Origin: Taxawa tesnikishii (nom. ined.)
Lineage: Eukaryota; Ascomycota; Dothideomycetes; Dothideales
DNA length: 64,000 nucleotides
Assembly (NCBI GenBank): GCA_030247885.1
Contig: JAPDRO010000008.1
Coordinates: 310,001-374,000 of the forward strand
Direction of reading: 5' to 3'
A program made the position numbers and the translations under genes. Shown here one piece after another: positions 46,237 through 57,021 of the stretch (positions within the stretch are counted from its first letter, which is position 1; each line of letters begins with the position of its first letter). A model generated the notes under the pieces. It did not search any database, was not told where the DNA came from, and saw nothing but the letters and a program-made list of their open reading frames with translations.

Positions 46237-48548
46237 TCATGCAACAGCCGGGGCCTTCTTGCGACTGAACAGCGTCCTGGCCCTCGACCTGGATGGCGTC
46301 TTGCTCGCCTTGTCCGCGATCGAAACACTCGTGTCCTTCGTCGCCGATGCGGGTGTGCCAGGAGTGGGCTCGTCCATGTACTTAGGCTTATATATCCTGC
46401 GGCGCAGTAAGCACGACCGATCATGTGCCTACAGAGACATGGGGATAAACTTACCAACTGTTGCCTGCCATGCTCATCCCACCCTCAGCTGCCTTCCTGT
46501 AAAGACCCGCAGCCTTCTTCAGGTCTTTCTTACAACCCACGCCCTGGGTGTAGCAGAATCCCGCCTCGGCAAGAGCGTCACAGTCTCCCCAGGCGCCCGA
46601 AATCTCATAACAACGCAGCGCGAGAGCCTTATCTTTGGGAACGCCCCACCCGTTCATGTAAGAGATGCCGAGCTCGTAAACAGCCAAAGCAAACTGCGTC
46701 CTACGCTCCGCAATCTGCGCTGCAGACATCTGAGGACTGTTGCGCATGACAACCGTCAGCGGGTCCACATCTTTGGTAAGGTCCAAACCCGACGTGTCGA
46801 GGGCCCTCTTCAGCCATTGAACGCCTTCCGCCTTATTTTCCCGCATACCCCAGCCGTGCCGACAGGCAAGAGCGTACAGCAGCATTGCTGTCGGCAGACC
46901 GGCCTTGGCAGCTAGCCGAAGATGGTATGTGGACTCGCTCAGCGAACCGGAATTATGGCACTCAATACCCTTCTCGAGATGCTCTTCTGGAGTCGTTCCT
47001 GCCATGTCACGCGAAGGACTGTTCCGCACGTGCCCCGCCCGGATAGTACGGTCTGTGCTGGATGAAGTGACAGAAGGCGACGAGGGAACGGATTTGTGCA
47101 TTGCTCTTATCTGGAGACTCTGTGGTGGTTCTGCGGATCGACTGCGGTTGACACTCGAGCCTGGACCGTCCGGTACGATGGCTTCGGTTTTTGCCCGTTG
47201 AATGTCAGGGCGCGTCGGCGACAATGCCGCTTCTGGCTCTGGCACATTATGCGGTTGAGAAGGCTCTTCGTATGAAACTTGGTGTCTTGACCATGAATCT
47301 CGATTGCCGATAGCGTTCTTCTCTACTGTTCTCCCTCGAGGTAGCGAATACTTCGCATATACGTACGAAGGGGCTCCGTCCGCGGTAGGATTGACAGATG
47401 TTGAAGATTCATCTCCACTGAAGATGGCATCATCTATAGTAGAATTGTCTGCCCGTACCATGGGCGTGCTGCTTGCAGATGCCAACGAGCCAGCAGAATA
47501 CTCTCTTTCCAAACAGATTGGAGCTGGTGGTCTACTCGCCTGGTCGAATGATGGCCGCTCATCAAACGATTTCTGAGGCTCAAAATAGGACTTGTTCCCG
47601 GAGCTACTCAAAGGCCTAGAAAAGTTGAATGATGGTCGAGGTAGCTGGCTGTTCGTTGAGTAATCCGACTTCACTGAGGGCGAACGACAGACAGGGTGCA
47701 TATCCGGTGTGATTGGCGAACGTGGTCCGGACATGTAGCTGCTGTTTGACGATTTTCGTGGAGCCAGAAGGTCACCACTCTCCGATGCGTCATCATCAGC
47801 GAGGACCGATCTGATGCTTGCAATGCTCCGTGGCGATCTAGGATGCATAGGTGATTTAGGAGGGGCCAGACCATTCGCGTGTCTCTGGGAATACGAGGAC
47901 TCATTCGTAAGCGTGCGTGGCTGGGAGGACTGAAGGGAATCTATGCTGCTTGTCAAGCTTGGAATTGCCGGAACAGGATCAGCCTTGTTCGGCCGCGAAT
48001 CCAGTGGTTCTGGAGAGGACGCCCTTGGTACATTGATTCCAAAGTAGCCGCAGTCGTTGTTGCTGCTGCTGTTGCTTCTGTTCCGTTCAGGGTCGAACCA
48101 TGTCCTGTTCGGCATGTCTGGATTGTCCTTCTCCTTCACATTACTCAATCTTGGGTAGTGAGAAACAGGTCTCTCGTCGTGGGCAGCGACCCAAGGCGAC
48201 GACCTATTGTCCCAGTCCTCCTCTTCATCTTCCACATCTCTCAGCGAACTCTCCGAACCGCTGGAGAAGGCGCGGAAGTAGTCCGGTCGCTTTGCAAGCT
48301 CGCTGGCTATCTCATCGTGTGGCAGTCTGCTTACTCGCCGGCCGCTCTTTTTCGCTTTTTCTTCGAACCTCTTCTGCAACATGCGTGAGTGTAGGGCGAA
48401 CTGATCCAATGGCGAGAGCGCAGGGGCACTTCCCCGCGCGAGGTGAAGGCAGGTCCATGTAGAATCGTGGGGATACCGGACGCTGGGAGTTGCCTACGTG
48501 GGCGTTCTTTGCGCCGGAAAGGTCGAGGAACTTCGGTCGGTTGGCCAT
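46237..48548 (-). CDS. Sel1-repeat protein, Nif1/DSF2-like
   Basis: Long disordered protein with C-terminal Sel1 (TPR-like) repeats, as in the fission yeast mitotic inhibitor Nif1 and budding yeast Dsf2. It starts MANRPKFLDLSGAKNAHVGN (48548). The FYMDLPSPR segment leads to the conserved ALSPLDQFALHSRMLQKRFE, then about 400 Ser/Pro-rich residues, and Sel1 repeats (HLEKGIECHNSGSLSESTYH, LLYALACRHGWGMRENKAEG, VYELGISYMNGWGVPKDKAL, AEAGFCYTQGVGCKKDLKKA). A last exon at 46237 to about 46397 encodes YKPKYMDEPTPGTPAS and ends LFSRKKAPAVA. One base appears missing in each of two four-base runs, 48423-48426 and 48432-48435; together they join the head to the body. Role in cell-cycle or septation control is inferred from the family only. 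Confidence 0.85.
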
Positions 48549-49885
48549 CGTGTACAAGATCGGTGTGGACGGGGCTTAGATGAGCCACAAGAAGGTGCTG
48601 AGCGCTAGCGAAAGATTGCTCGCATGGATTAGTCGTTAGTGATACGCCTACGGCTGATCCCCTGTATGGCGGCGGGGGTCGTTGCACTCCTACGACAGCG
48701 TGCTCCTGAATAATATATGTACCGAACCTCGGTGTGCTCGATTGCTTGAAACAATGGTCCGGTCTTGATCAGAGTCCAGGCTATGCCGCAGTGCGATCAA
48801 CAGCTGCGGAGAAGCGGGAGTATGTAGAGAGCGTGAGAGTGTGTCAGTCAATGAGCGGAGGTGGGTTGCGGAGGGGTGTTGGCAGGGCGAAGCGAGAGGA
48901 TGCAAAGAATGTCGTTCTGTGCAGAGGACGAGGATGGCTGCTGAGCACAGCGTGTGGCACAGTACAGGAACAATGGCAGGACAGCGCAAGCAACACAGCC
49001 GCAGTCGTGAAGGGAACAAAGAACGCTGAACGGCCTGAGGGGCGTTATCCACAACGGCTCAAGAAGGAGAGCATCTCGTGCCGAAAAGAACGGGGACGAT
49101 CTTCTGTCCCTCGTATGCGTGCTTGGCAGCGCCCAACTAAAATCTACAGAGACGCAGGGAAGAACACACACGACGGTAGCACAGCCGTCCGAGTCAACCG
49201 ACGGACTGAGCAGTTCAGCTGCGACGGCGTCTTCTTTTCTTTGTTCGCGTGCGTGTGCTGTGCTGCGAGTCTCGTGTGTGTTGGTGCTTCTCTGCTCTCG
49301 CTGCCCCGGATAGTGTATTTTTGGACCGAGCCTAGGGTTTGCAAGTCTGAAACACGATCTGCAAGCCAGGCTAGCGCCAAGTCGGAGCTGCAGGAACGCC
49401 CTGCCATCTGCAACGGCCTCCTACAGGCCAGGGAAGATGAAAACAATATAACTAACCATATAACATGCCGCGTCATCGGACTCTCGAGTGACCGGGACGA
49501 CACCAAGAACCATCCTATCGCCTTCATGGCAACTTCAACTGAGTCCTCTACGGCAGCTTTCTTCTTATGCCTGTCACAGACGGTCCCCGGAACGGCAGAT
49601 GCGAATCGAGGTACGGGATGAGTGGATCTCCCGAGTCGACCCTGGTCAACCTTGTAGAGTAAGGCCCCGGTGGAGCGCATCTATCAATAGCCGTTAGCCG
49701 TTAGCCGTTCGATAATTCCATCTGATTGAAGTCACTTTGTTTGCCGCTTTGCGGTGATTGTTGCTAAAGCGATCACATCCCCAGCCTTTTTGTATCATTT
49801 CCTTGACTGTTGAAGGAATTCAGAGCTGATCGCCAATAACAGCCGTCTGTTTCCCGTTGTGGACGACAGATGCCCCAAAATCTGT
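48549..49885. other. Intergenic region, no supported gene
   Basis: A 295-codon plus-strand frame (48734-49621) is open but of low-quality composition and without motifs, and it lies over the promoter of the Sel1-repeat gene. A short CCGTTAG triplication sits near 49688-49710. Nothing else is recognisable. Confidence 0.5.
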
Positions 49886-50760
49886 TCACGCTATTGTAGT
49901 CTGACTGCGGCCGATATTGACACTCACATCATTCATATCGACCCAAATCGCGTCCACATCGACGCCTGTGTCTGGATTAAAGAAGAAGGTGACTTCACTG
50001 GTCCAGAAGTTCTGGGCATGTGGGTGCAGCCAATCGACCCACGAAGTTGCGCCAGGCCAAATCGTCGCCACGAAGACTGTCCCGTTGGCGTGTATGATGA
50101 AAACATTTTTCTGAAGTCCGTTGTCGCAAGAAGTGCCGTCGTTCAAGGATACAGGTGGGTCAACCATCATGATGTATGATCGTTTAGGCTCACGGAGGTA
50201 GGTGACGAGCTCCTGTTCTTTGTGGAGTGGAAATCTGTCCGGATCAAGCATCCAAGTCCGTCGTGAGTCCACTGGCACGAGTCAGCCCACAATTCGGGTT
50301 TGTCGCCCTGCCTTTGAAAAGTCAACATCCGTCCACATGGTCTCTAGAGGAATGTTGGCGCCGGAGTAATCCTGCAGGACTTCTGCAAGAAACATCACAT
50401 CTGGCCAGTCGTATTTGCATTGACGAAACCCGTAGGTCTAGTACGATTGCTCTGCAAACTATGGGTGCAGGTCAGCAAGGTCGCGCAATGGCATCACATC
50501 CTAGTAGGCGAGACTCAAGAGACTCGCAAGCCCGACGATACCAGAATATTGCTGGCTCATATCACTAGGCGTCGGTCCCGGGAGAAAGTCTAGATGGAAC
50601 ACCCCACCAATGGCGTTATACCCAATATGTTCGTCAGTGCTGTTGATCTTACCATCCATGCCGTCGCTATTGGCGAGGAGGACTCCGTGAGCTTGACCGT
50701 CACGTATCTCCACATGAATCGGATGGGCACCGCAAGGATTAAGGCCTAGAGGTAGAAACG
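49886..50760 (-). pseudogene. GH31 alpha-glucosidase remnant
   Basis: Fragments of a family-31 alpha-glucosidase lie in order on the minus strand: NPCGAHPIHVEIRDGQAHGV, LANSDGMDGKINST, YNAIGGVFHLDFLPGPTPSD (50501-50760); YGFRQCKYDWPDVMFLAEVL and SGANIPLETMWTDVDFSK (about 50290-50430); and DSRRTWMLDPDRFPLHK, TWDMN-like DAIWVDMNDVS (49886-50278). DAIWVDMNDVS corresponds to the catalytic-nucleophile region (D-MN). The fragments are in different frames. Both ends are missing: everything before the NPCGAHP region and everything after DMND. Only about 280 of the usual 900 or so residues remain, so this is a truncated relic rather than a gene with assembly errors alone. It is a host gene family, not a mobile element. 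Confidence 0.8.
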
Positions 50761-51059
50761 AATCTACTACGTTCTAAAAGGTGTGAGAATAACTCTTCGT
50801 AGGTCGCCGGAGAGGGTCAGAATTTCAAAGTCTGCATTGACCAGCTCTTCTGCCTGGACTGGGAAGCAACGAAGAAACATCACACCAACGGCAGGAACTT
50901 ACGGAGGGCAAGCAGTACTCTCCAACATGTGAACATAGGAAAATGGGTTCCAACCTCCATGAAGTTGGCCTAGCCACAGATAGTGAATCACGTTATAGCA
51001 TACAACGCACTACCAGAAAAAACGCCCATATTTACAACCACTTTGTCCCTTTGCTCCCT

Positions 51060-52622
51060 CTACCGGTCAACCTCACCGAATACTAAATCACATATTAGCG
51101 ACATTGTGTTTGGCAAAGTGAAAGGGGGTTTTTAAAAAAAAAAAGGAACACTTACCTAAATCCATAGTGCCGATAATGGCGACGGCATCAGCGAGCAAGT
51201 GACCCCTCGAAATCTGGTCGAAGCAGCTCAAGTGCGCGAACCCCGGCGCGCGGATCTTGCACCTGTAGGGCCTCTCGGATCCGTCAGAAACAAGGTAGAC
51301 ACCCATTTCACCCTTGGGGGCCTCAATGGCGGAGTAAGTCTCACCAGGAGGAACGGCGTATCCCTTGGTGAAGAGAAGGAAGTGGTGGATCAGCGCCTCC
51401 ATGTTCTCCTTCATGGCGGCACGGGGAGGGGGAGAGATCTTGTAGTCTTCGACGCGGACAGGACCAGCGGGCATCTTGTTCAAGCACTGGTGAATGATGC
51501 GCAAGGACTGGCGGAACTCCTCCATTCGGCAAAGGTAACGGTCGTAGCAGTCACCGTTGACACCAACGGGAACGTCGAACTCAACCTGATCGTAGGCATC
51601 GTAGGGCTGCGACTTGCGGATATCCCACGGGACACCGGAACCACGGAGCATGACACCAGTGAAACTCATGTTGATGGCGTCAGCTGCGGTGACAACACCA
51701 ACACCCTGAGTTCTAGCCTTCCAGATACGGTTATCTGTAAGCAGCTCCTCGGTCTCGTCAATGCGGTCGCCGAACTGGGTGGCCCATTGGTAGATATCAT
51801 CGAGAAGACCCAATGGAAGATCTTGGGCCACACCACCTGGACGGACGTAGGCAGCGTGGAGACGAGCGCCGGAGACACGTTCGTAGAATTCCTATCCAAA
51901 GTCAGACATGCAACCATTCCACTGTAGCCCGCCACAGCCATCTCTCATGTTGCAATACGTACCATGAGCTTCTCACGCTCCTCGAAACCCCACAGGAAAG
52001 GTGTCAAAGCACCAACGTCCATAGCGTGCGACAACACACTCATAAGGTGGTTCAGGACTCTGGTGATCTCGCCAAACAGGGTCCGGATCCACTTCGCTCT
52101 CATAGGCACCTCAATGTTCAACAGCTTCTCCACTGCCAAACTGTAGCATTGCTCATTCGTCATCATGGAAACATAGTCAAGACGATCAAAGTAGGGCAGA
52201 GCCTGCATGTAGGTCTTGTACTCGATCAACTTCTCGGTACCACGGTGCAGCAGACCGACATGGGGATCTGCGCGGACAATTTCTTCGCCATTGAGTTCCA
52301 GAATCAATCGAAGCACACCGTGAGCGGCAGGATGCTGGGGACCGAAGTTGACAGTGTAGTGACGGATCTTGCGCTGATTCGGGTCGTTCTCAGTGGAGGA
52401 CGTGTCCACGGCGTCGCTGTTTGGGTCGACCGGGTTGCCGAAATTTGGGTCGACGGGCACAAGGCGTGTCGCGCCCATGTTCTCGGCGGGCTGTGCATAA
52501 TGGCGTGGTAGAGATGTCGAGAGTGGGCGGGAGAGGTTACGGAAGGCGGAGCGAGAGATCGCTGGGCGAAGAGTCTGCCTCCTCGCAGCGTGCGCTGCCA
52601 AACGAGTGAAGGAGGCTGCCAT
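51060..52622 (-). CDS. NUO49: NADH:ubiquinone oxidoreductase 49-kDa subunit (complex I)
   Basis: Core subunit of respiratory complex I at the quinone site in the mitochondrial matrix arm. Three exons (51963-52622, 51156-51891, 51060-51082) give 472 residues with an intact frame, typical for the family. The N-terminus is a mitochondrial presequence ([20 protein letters not shown]). Family motifs include [78 protein letters not shown] and the C-terminal DLVFGEVDR, which is split by the last intron. That intron contains a T-run of about 11 followed by A5 and C5. It is head to head with RPC40. Confidence 0.97.
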
Positions 52623-52895
52623 GGTGAGTTTTCTGGCAGTCGATGGCAGGGGAGAGGGCGGAGCGGAGAGGTGGTTGTAGGTCTGTGGTATAGACGCTTT
52701 TGCCCCAAGCAGTTGATGACCTCGACGAAGCTGCTCTGTGCCTCGCTTATCTGGATGCAAAAGCCGCAGGACAGCCTCGCTAGAATGACTTCCGCAATTC
52801 CGCGCTAAGATAAGATCTGATGATCTTGCAGTTGAGTCGTCTTTTACAGAAGTTTTGATGAAGGATCACTGCTTTGCGCCTACGACAACACCAAC
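52623..52895. promoter_or_regulatory. Divergent promoter interval, NUO49 and RPC40
   Basis: Only 273 bp separate the start codons of a mitochondrial respiratory gene and an RNA polymerase subunit gene, so the two promoters must overlap or be shared. No binding site is assigned. Confidence 0.55.
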
Positions 52896-54154
52896 ATGCC
52901 TGTACATAGCGAGCTGAGGCGGCCTGATCCGGAAGCCGCAGAGAAGCGGAGGGTATGCGATTCGGGAATCTATACAGAACTGCGCCGCTGACTGAAGCAA
53001 CTAGGTGGTCGGCATCAACCCGGAGACGGTCACCAACGTCTCTTCGACAGATTTCCCTCACCACTACCAGGGCGAAGACCATGCCTGGGACGTTGATTTC
53101 TTTCGAGAAGTAGTACACCTCCGTCAGCTCTGCGCCAGCACTCCCACTAACACCAAGGTCTTCCAGCACCTCCGCGTGGACTTTCACAAGAACAAGTCCT
53201 ACGACTCGGTTTTCTCCCTCATAGGCGTGGACGCCGCTATCGCAAACGCTTTCCGTCGTATCATGCTCGCAGAGCTTCCGACCCTCGCTATCGAAGATAT
53301 CTTCATGTTCAACAACACCTCCATCATCCAAGATGAAGTGCTCTGCCACCGACTCGGACTTATCCCCTTACAGGCTCCTTCGAGGGCCTGCGCCAGATGC
53401 GCTGGTTCAAGAAGAAGCCCTTTGACATTTCCCTCGGACCCCAAGCACAAGACGCCCCCATAGAGGGCGCTGAAGACCCGGACACCGTACCATCGGACCA
53501 GAACACAATTGTCATGGATCTGCACGTAAAGTGTGAATGGCGGCCAGACGGCATGAAGCTGGCCAAGCAGGGCGAACGTGATCCAGAAAAACTCTACGTC
53601 AACAGCTCCGTCTACGCGTCTTCATTCCAATTTGTGCCGCAGGGGAACCAGCTCCAATTCTTTTCCGAGCCGAACCATATCCGGCCAGTGAATCCCGGAA
53701 TCCTGATCGCGAAACTGCGCCCTGGGCAGGAGATCAAACTGCGCTGTCACTGCATCAAGGGTATCGGCGCGGACCACGCTAAGTTCTCACCCGTAGCGAC
53801 GGCCTCGTATCGATTACTCCCGACCATCACGATCAAGGAACCCATACTAGGTGCAGATGCGAAGAAGTTCGCGCGCTGCTTCCCCAAGGGCGTTATCGAG
53901 CTGGTTGACGATGAAGAGACGGGAGAGAAGAAGGCGGTCGTCAAGGACACGATGAAAGACACCGTTTCGAGGAGTGCTTGCGCCACGACGAATTCAAGGA
54001 TAAGGTGCAGTTGGGCAGATTACGCGACCACTTCATCTTCAGCGTCGAGAGCACAGGCCAGTTTGAGAGTGACGAGCTCTTCCTCGAGAGTGTCCGCGCG
54101 CTCAAGGTCAAGTGCGAGCGTTTCAAGAGGAATTTGACGGATCTCATGAGCTAA
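52896..54154 (+). CDS. RPC40: RNA polymerase I and III subunit RPAC1 (RPC40)
   Basis: Alpha-like subunit shared by RNA polymerases I and III, acting in the nucleus and nucleolus. Exon 1 (52896-52952) encodes MPVHSELRRPDPEAAEKRR; a 52-bp intron follows; exon 2 starts VVGINPETVTNVSSTDFPHH. The alpha-motif region is clear (GVDAAIANAFRRIMLAELPT, LAIEDIFMFNNTSIIQDEVL), then RHRLGLIPL-like sequence, QMRWFKKKPFD-like sequence, and a C-terminal FESDELFLESVRALKVKCER. Two single-base deficits split the frame: C4 at 53364-53367 and a GG at 53971-53972. With these allowed for, the stop is TAA at 54152-54154. About 370 residues, somewhat longer than yeast Rpc40. Confidence 0.93.
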
Positions 54155-54572
54155 GGCAAAGATGGGCGGTACGAAACGAGAGAGAGGACCGAATGTCTTT
54201 GATTTGATACTGCATAGCACAGGCGTTTGGGGGCAGCGTGGAGATATCCAGGTATTCAGGCGTACAGAATGGCGCATGGAAAGTAGAGAAAAGCTCTTGC
54301 ACAAAATGTATTCTGTACTGAACGGCAACACGACTGAGCAGAGAGCATGATTTTGCTTGTCGTACACATACATACCCAAGCTTAGGAAGAGCCTCTTGTG
54401 CTCCCCAAGGTCAGCCAATCTTCTGATCCTGTTCCCACTGCCTTCCAGCCTGGCCTGCCGTACTCGAATCTCTTCGAGCTAACTCAGGCCGTCTTACACG
54501 GAGGACATATGTCCACTTCCCTTCACACATATACAATCCTTGAGAGGCTTTCGTGCATTCTTGTCCCACCTC
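54155..54572. other. Intergenic between convergent genes
   Basis: The 3' ends of RPC40 and the TMEM256-like gene meet here. No coding signal was seen. Confidence 0.6.
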
Positions 54573-55024
54573 TCACGCCATTGCGATCCTCCCTCTGCTC
54601 GCAAAAGCCAGCGCAGCCCATCCACCAATCAGGCATACACCACCCAGCGGTGTTACTGGACCCAGTGCCTTGAACCTTTGCGGATCCAAAACAAGAAGAT
54701 ATATGCTTCCAGAGAACATTGTCATTCCCGCCGTAAACAATCCACCGGCTACCAGAGCAGCTCTATTCCTTTGTGCCAGAGGCTGCGCTTGCGCAAGGGA
54801 GGCTGTCAAGAGCAGGACGCCGGAGTGGATGAGCTTGACCGCATTGTCAGAACCGAAGACACACGAGTAACGTTGGGGAAGGAAGTACATACCTGGTACT
54901 GAGCAGCGGTACTCCAGTTGGCGATGCGTTGCGGGTCGGCGATGCGCTTCTTGAGGCCGTGGGCACCGAAGGCTCCGAGTGCTACGCTCGAGGCGCCATA
55001 GAGGCATCCAATCGTCCAGAGCAT
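54573..55024 (-). CDS. Small membrane protein, DUF423/TMEM256 family
   Basis: Short polytopic membrane protein of the DUF423 (bacterial YgdD, animal TMEM256) family, function unknown. Exon 1 (about 54893-55024) encodes MLWTIGCLYGASSVALGAFG, AHGLKKRIADPQRIANW and STAAQYQ. A short intron of about 55 bp follows (GTATGT donor, AAG acceptor), then LIHSGVLLLTASLAQAQPLA, GGLFTAGMTMFSGSIYLLVL, GPVTPLGGVCLIGGWAALAF. This gives about 130 residues and four hydrophobic segments, matching the family in size, in the conserved GAFGAHGL motif, and in TPLGG. In animals the protein is mitochondrial; location here is inferred. Confidence 0.88.
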
Positions 55025-55390
55025 GCTGTTCGTGTACGTCCGGGAAGAGAGTTATGGAGATTGGGACCAGATACATATCACATGCCAAGGATTTGATGTA
55101 CTATATAGAAGCTGAGCTTCATCAGGTCAATGCTTCCTTCTCTCCTTCCTTCCGCATGCAGCCGACGGATCTCTCTCAAAGAAGCATTCACGTGTATACT
55201 ATGGTAGTTCTGAAAGTCGACGTGAACTCATTTGGATACGTCCACGAATGTATGTGTACAACAGGCGAAGTTGAGCCCTCTGCTCACGTCTCATCAAACG
55301 GGGAAAGACATGACTTTTGACGAAAATGGTTGGATTGCCTATACTACACGCAACATCTGCGAGCACCAATCTGGATATATACACAACAAT
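55025..55390. other. Intergenic, promoter of the TMEM256-like gene
   Basis: This short interval holds the promoter of the small membrane-protein gene and the 3' end of ATP3. No gene was seen. Confidence 0.6.
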
Positions 55391-56505
55391 TTACTCCTCG
55401 GAAGCGGCAGCACCAGTAATGATCTCAACCAGTTCGCCAGTAATGACAGCCTGTCTGGTACGGTTGAACAGAATCTGGAACTTGTTGATCATTTCACCAG
55501 CGTTCTTCGAAGCGTTGTCCATGGCGTTACGGCGGGCAGACTGCTCGCAGGCGTGGCCTTCAGCAAGAGCCTGTGGCTATGTCAGTACGGCAGTACGAGG
55601 ATGGGAAGCTCTACCAAGGACGTACCCAGTAGAGAGAGTTGGCAAGAGCGTATTCCCTCATATTGCCGAGCACAGACTCGTCAATCTCGAAGGAGGAGAA
55701 GTTGGCTGTTTCCGTGTTAATACTCGTCAATGTCGTCGCATTGAAGTAAACGTACGAGAGTTGGCGATGGCCTCCTCGGAGAAAGCCTCGACGGTGGTTG
55801 GCTCGTAGCTCTGAGCGTTAATGAACTTGTTGTACAAGATCTTGACGCTGGAGTACTCCTCTGGAAGCAGAACGACCTGGTCGGCAATGGCCTGAGCATC
55901 CGCGAAGCTTGGCACGTCCTTTCCAATACCGGCAAAGCTGAGCTTGATGTCCCTGGCGTTGCTCCTGCTGAGCTGCGCCTTGCACTTCTCACCCAACACA
56001 ACGAGGTCGTACTTCTGTCCTCCGGCAGCGTCGTTGAAGAGCCTCCTGGTGTAACGGGAAAGACCGGAGTGGATACCACCACAGAGACCTTTGTCCGAAG
56101 AGCAGACGATGAGCAGCTGCTTCTTATCCTCTCCCTCGAGCGGCTTGGTCTCGGCCTCCTCGAAGACCTTGCCAGAAGTCTGCCCGTACGAGCGAGACTC
56201 GTTCATGGCACGTTGAGCGCGGGTGAGCTTGGTGGAGGCGACGATCTTCATGGTCTTGGTGATCTTCTCAATGTTGCGGATGGACTTGAGACGGCCCTCA
56301 ATCTCACGGAGGGTAGCGTAGTTGGCGGCATTAGGGGCGACGGCGGTAGCAGGCCTGCGGTAGATGAGATGATTAGTGAGTGCTCTCTGCGATTGCGAAT
56401 GGACGCGCTCGGAGGAGGAGAAACGGTGCTGGAGCTGGAGGGAGCGTACTTGAAGGTGGCGGCGGCGCCAGCCCTTAGCGCGGGACGAGCAGCACGGGAC
56501 AGCAT
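55391..56505 (-). CDS. ATP3: Mitochondrial ATP synthase subunit gamma
   Basis: Central rotor-stalk subunit of F1-ATPase in the mitochondrial matrix. Exon 1 encodes [18 protein letters not shown], a presequence; a roughly 85-bp intron leads to [40 protein letters not shown] and [12 protein letters not shown]. The middle has [20 protein letters not shown], the family's conserved segment. Two further introns near the 3' end lead to [40 protein letters not shown] and the C-terminal signature [20 protein letters not shown]. Length about 300 residues, usual for fungi, with no frame break. It is divergent from TOP1. Confidence 0.96.
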
Positions 56506-57021
56506 CTTGAAGCTGTCGGTGATGTATGTGAGGGGGAGCGATGTATATGGCCTGGGGAGGCTTCAAGTGGATGGACTCTGAATAGCTTCGTAGGAGAAGA
56601 GTCGTCCCGGCCGTCTTCGCAGAATGCTTGGCGCTTTGTGAGGATCCAAGCATTGCTTGCCAGCCAATTAGCGACGATTCCTCAGATTCCTCAAGTCACG
56701 TGCCAAAGGCACGCATCTAGACCTATAATAACAAGTCCCTCCTTTCCATTGATCTCTTCATCCCACAGGGCCATTGCTGCTGCGAATCGCTCTTCATCTC
56801 GCCCTCACAACACCCTCCTTGCAACGCGATCAGTTTGCCACCCATCATTATCCGGTCAAGTCTTAGCCGTCGAATCCGCGCCAACTTTGCGAAGTACACG
56901 CGCTTGTTCTCTCCCAAGGCCACACCGAGACAACAACGCGTCAGCGTACACTCCAGGCCTACAGAGCCTTCACTCGCGCCTCACTTTCGGCAGGCCCGCA
57001 AACCCTGGCCATTCACCAAGA
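56506..57021. promoter_or_regulatory. Divergent promoter interval, ATP3 and TOP1
   Basis: The 516 bp between start codons contain pyrimidine-rich stretches toward TOP1, as is common near fungal start sites. No specific factor site is claimed. Confidence 0.5.

Noticed and set aside
48734-49621. 295-codon plus-strand open frame
   Set aside because: It overlies the promoter side of the Sel1-repeat gene, the composition is unlike neighbouring genes, and no motif is present.
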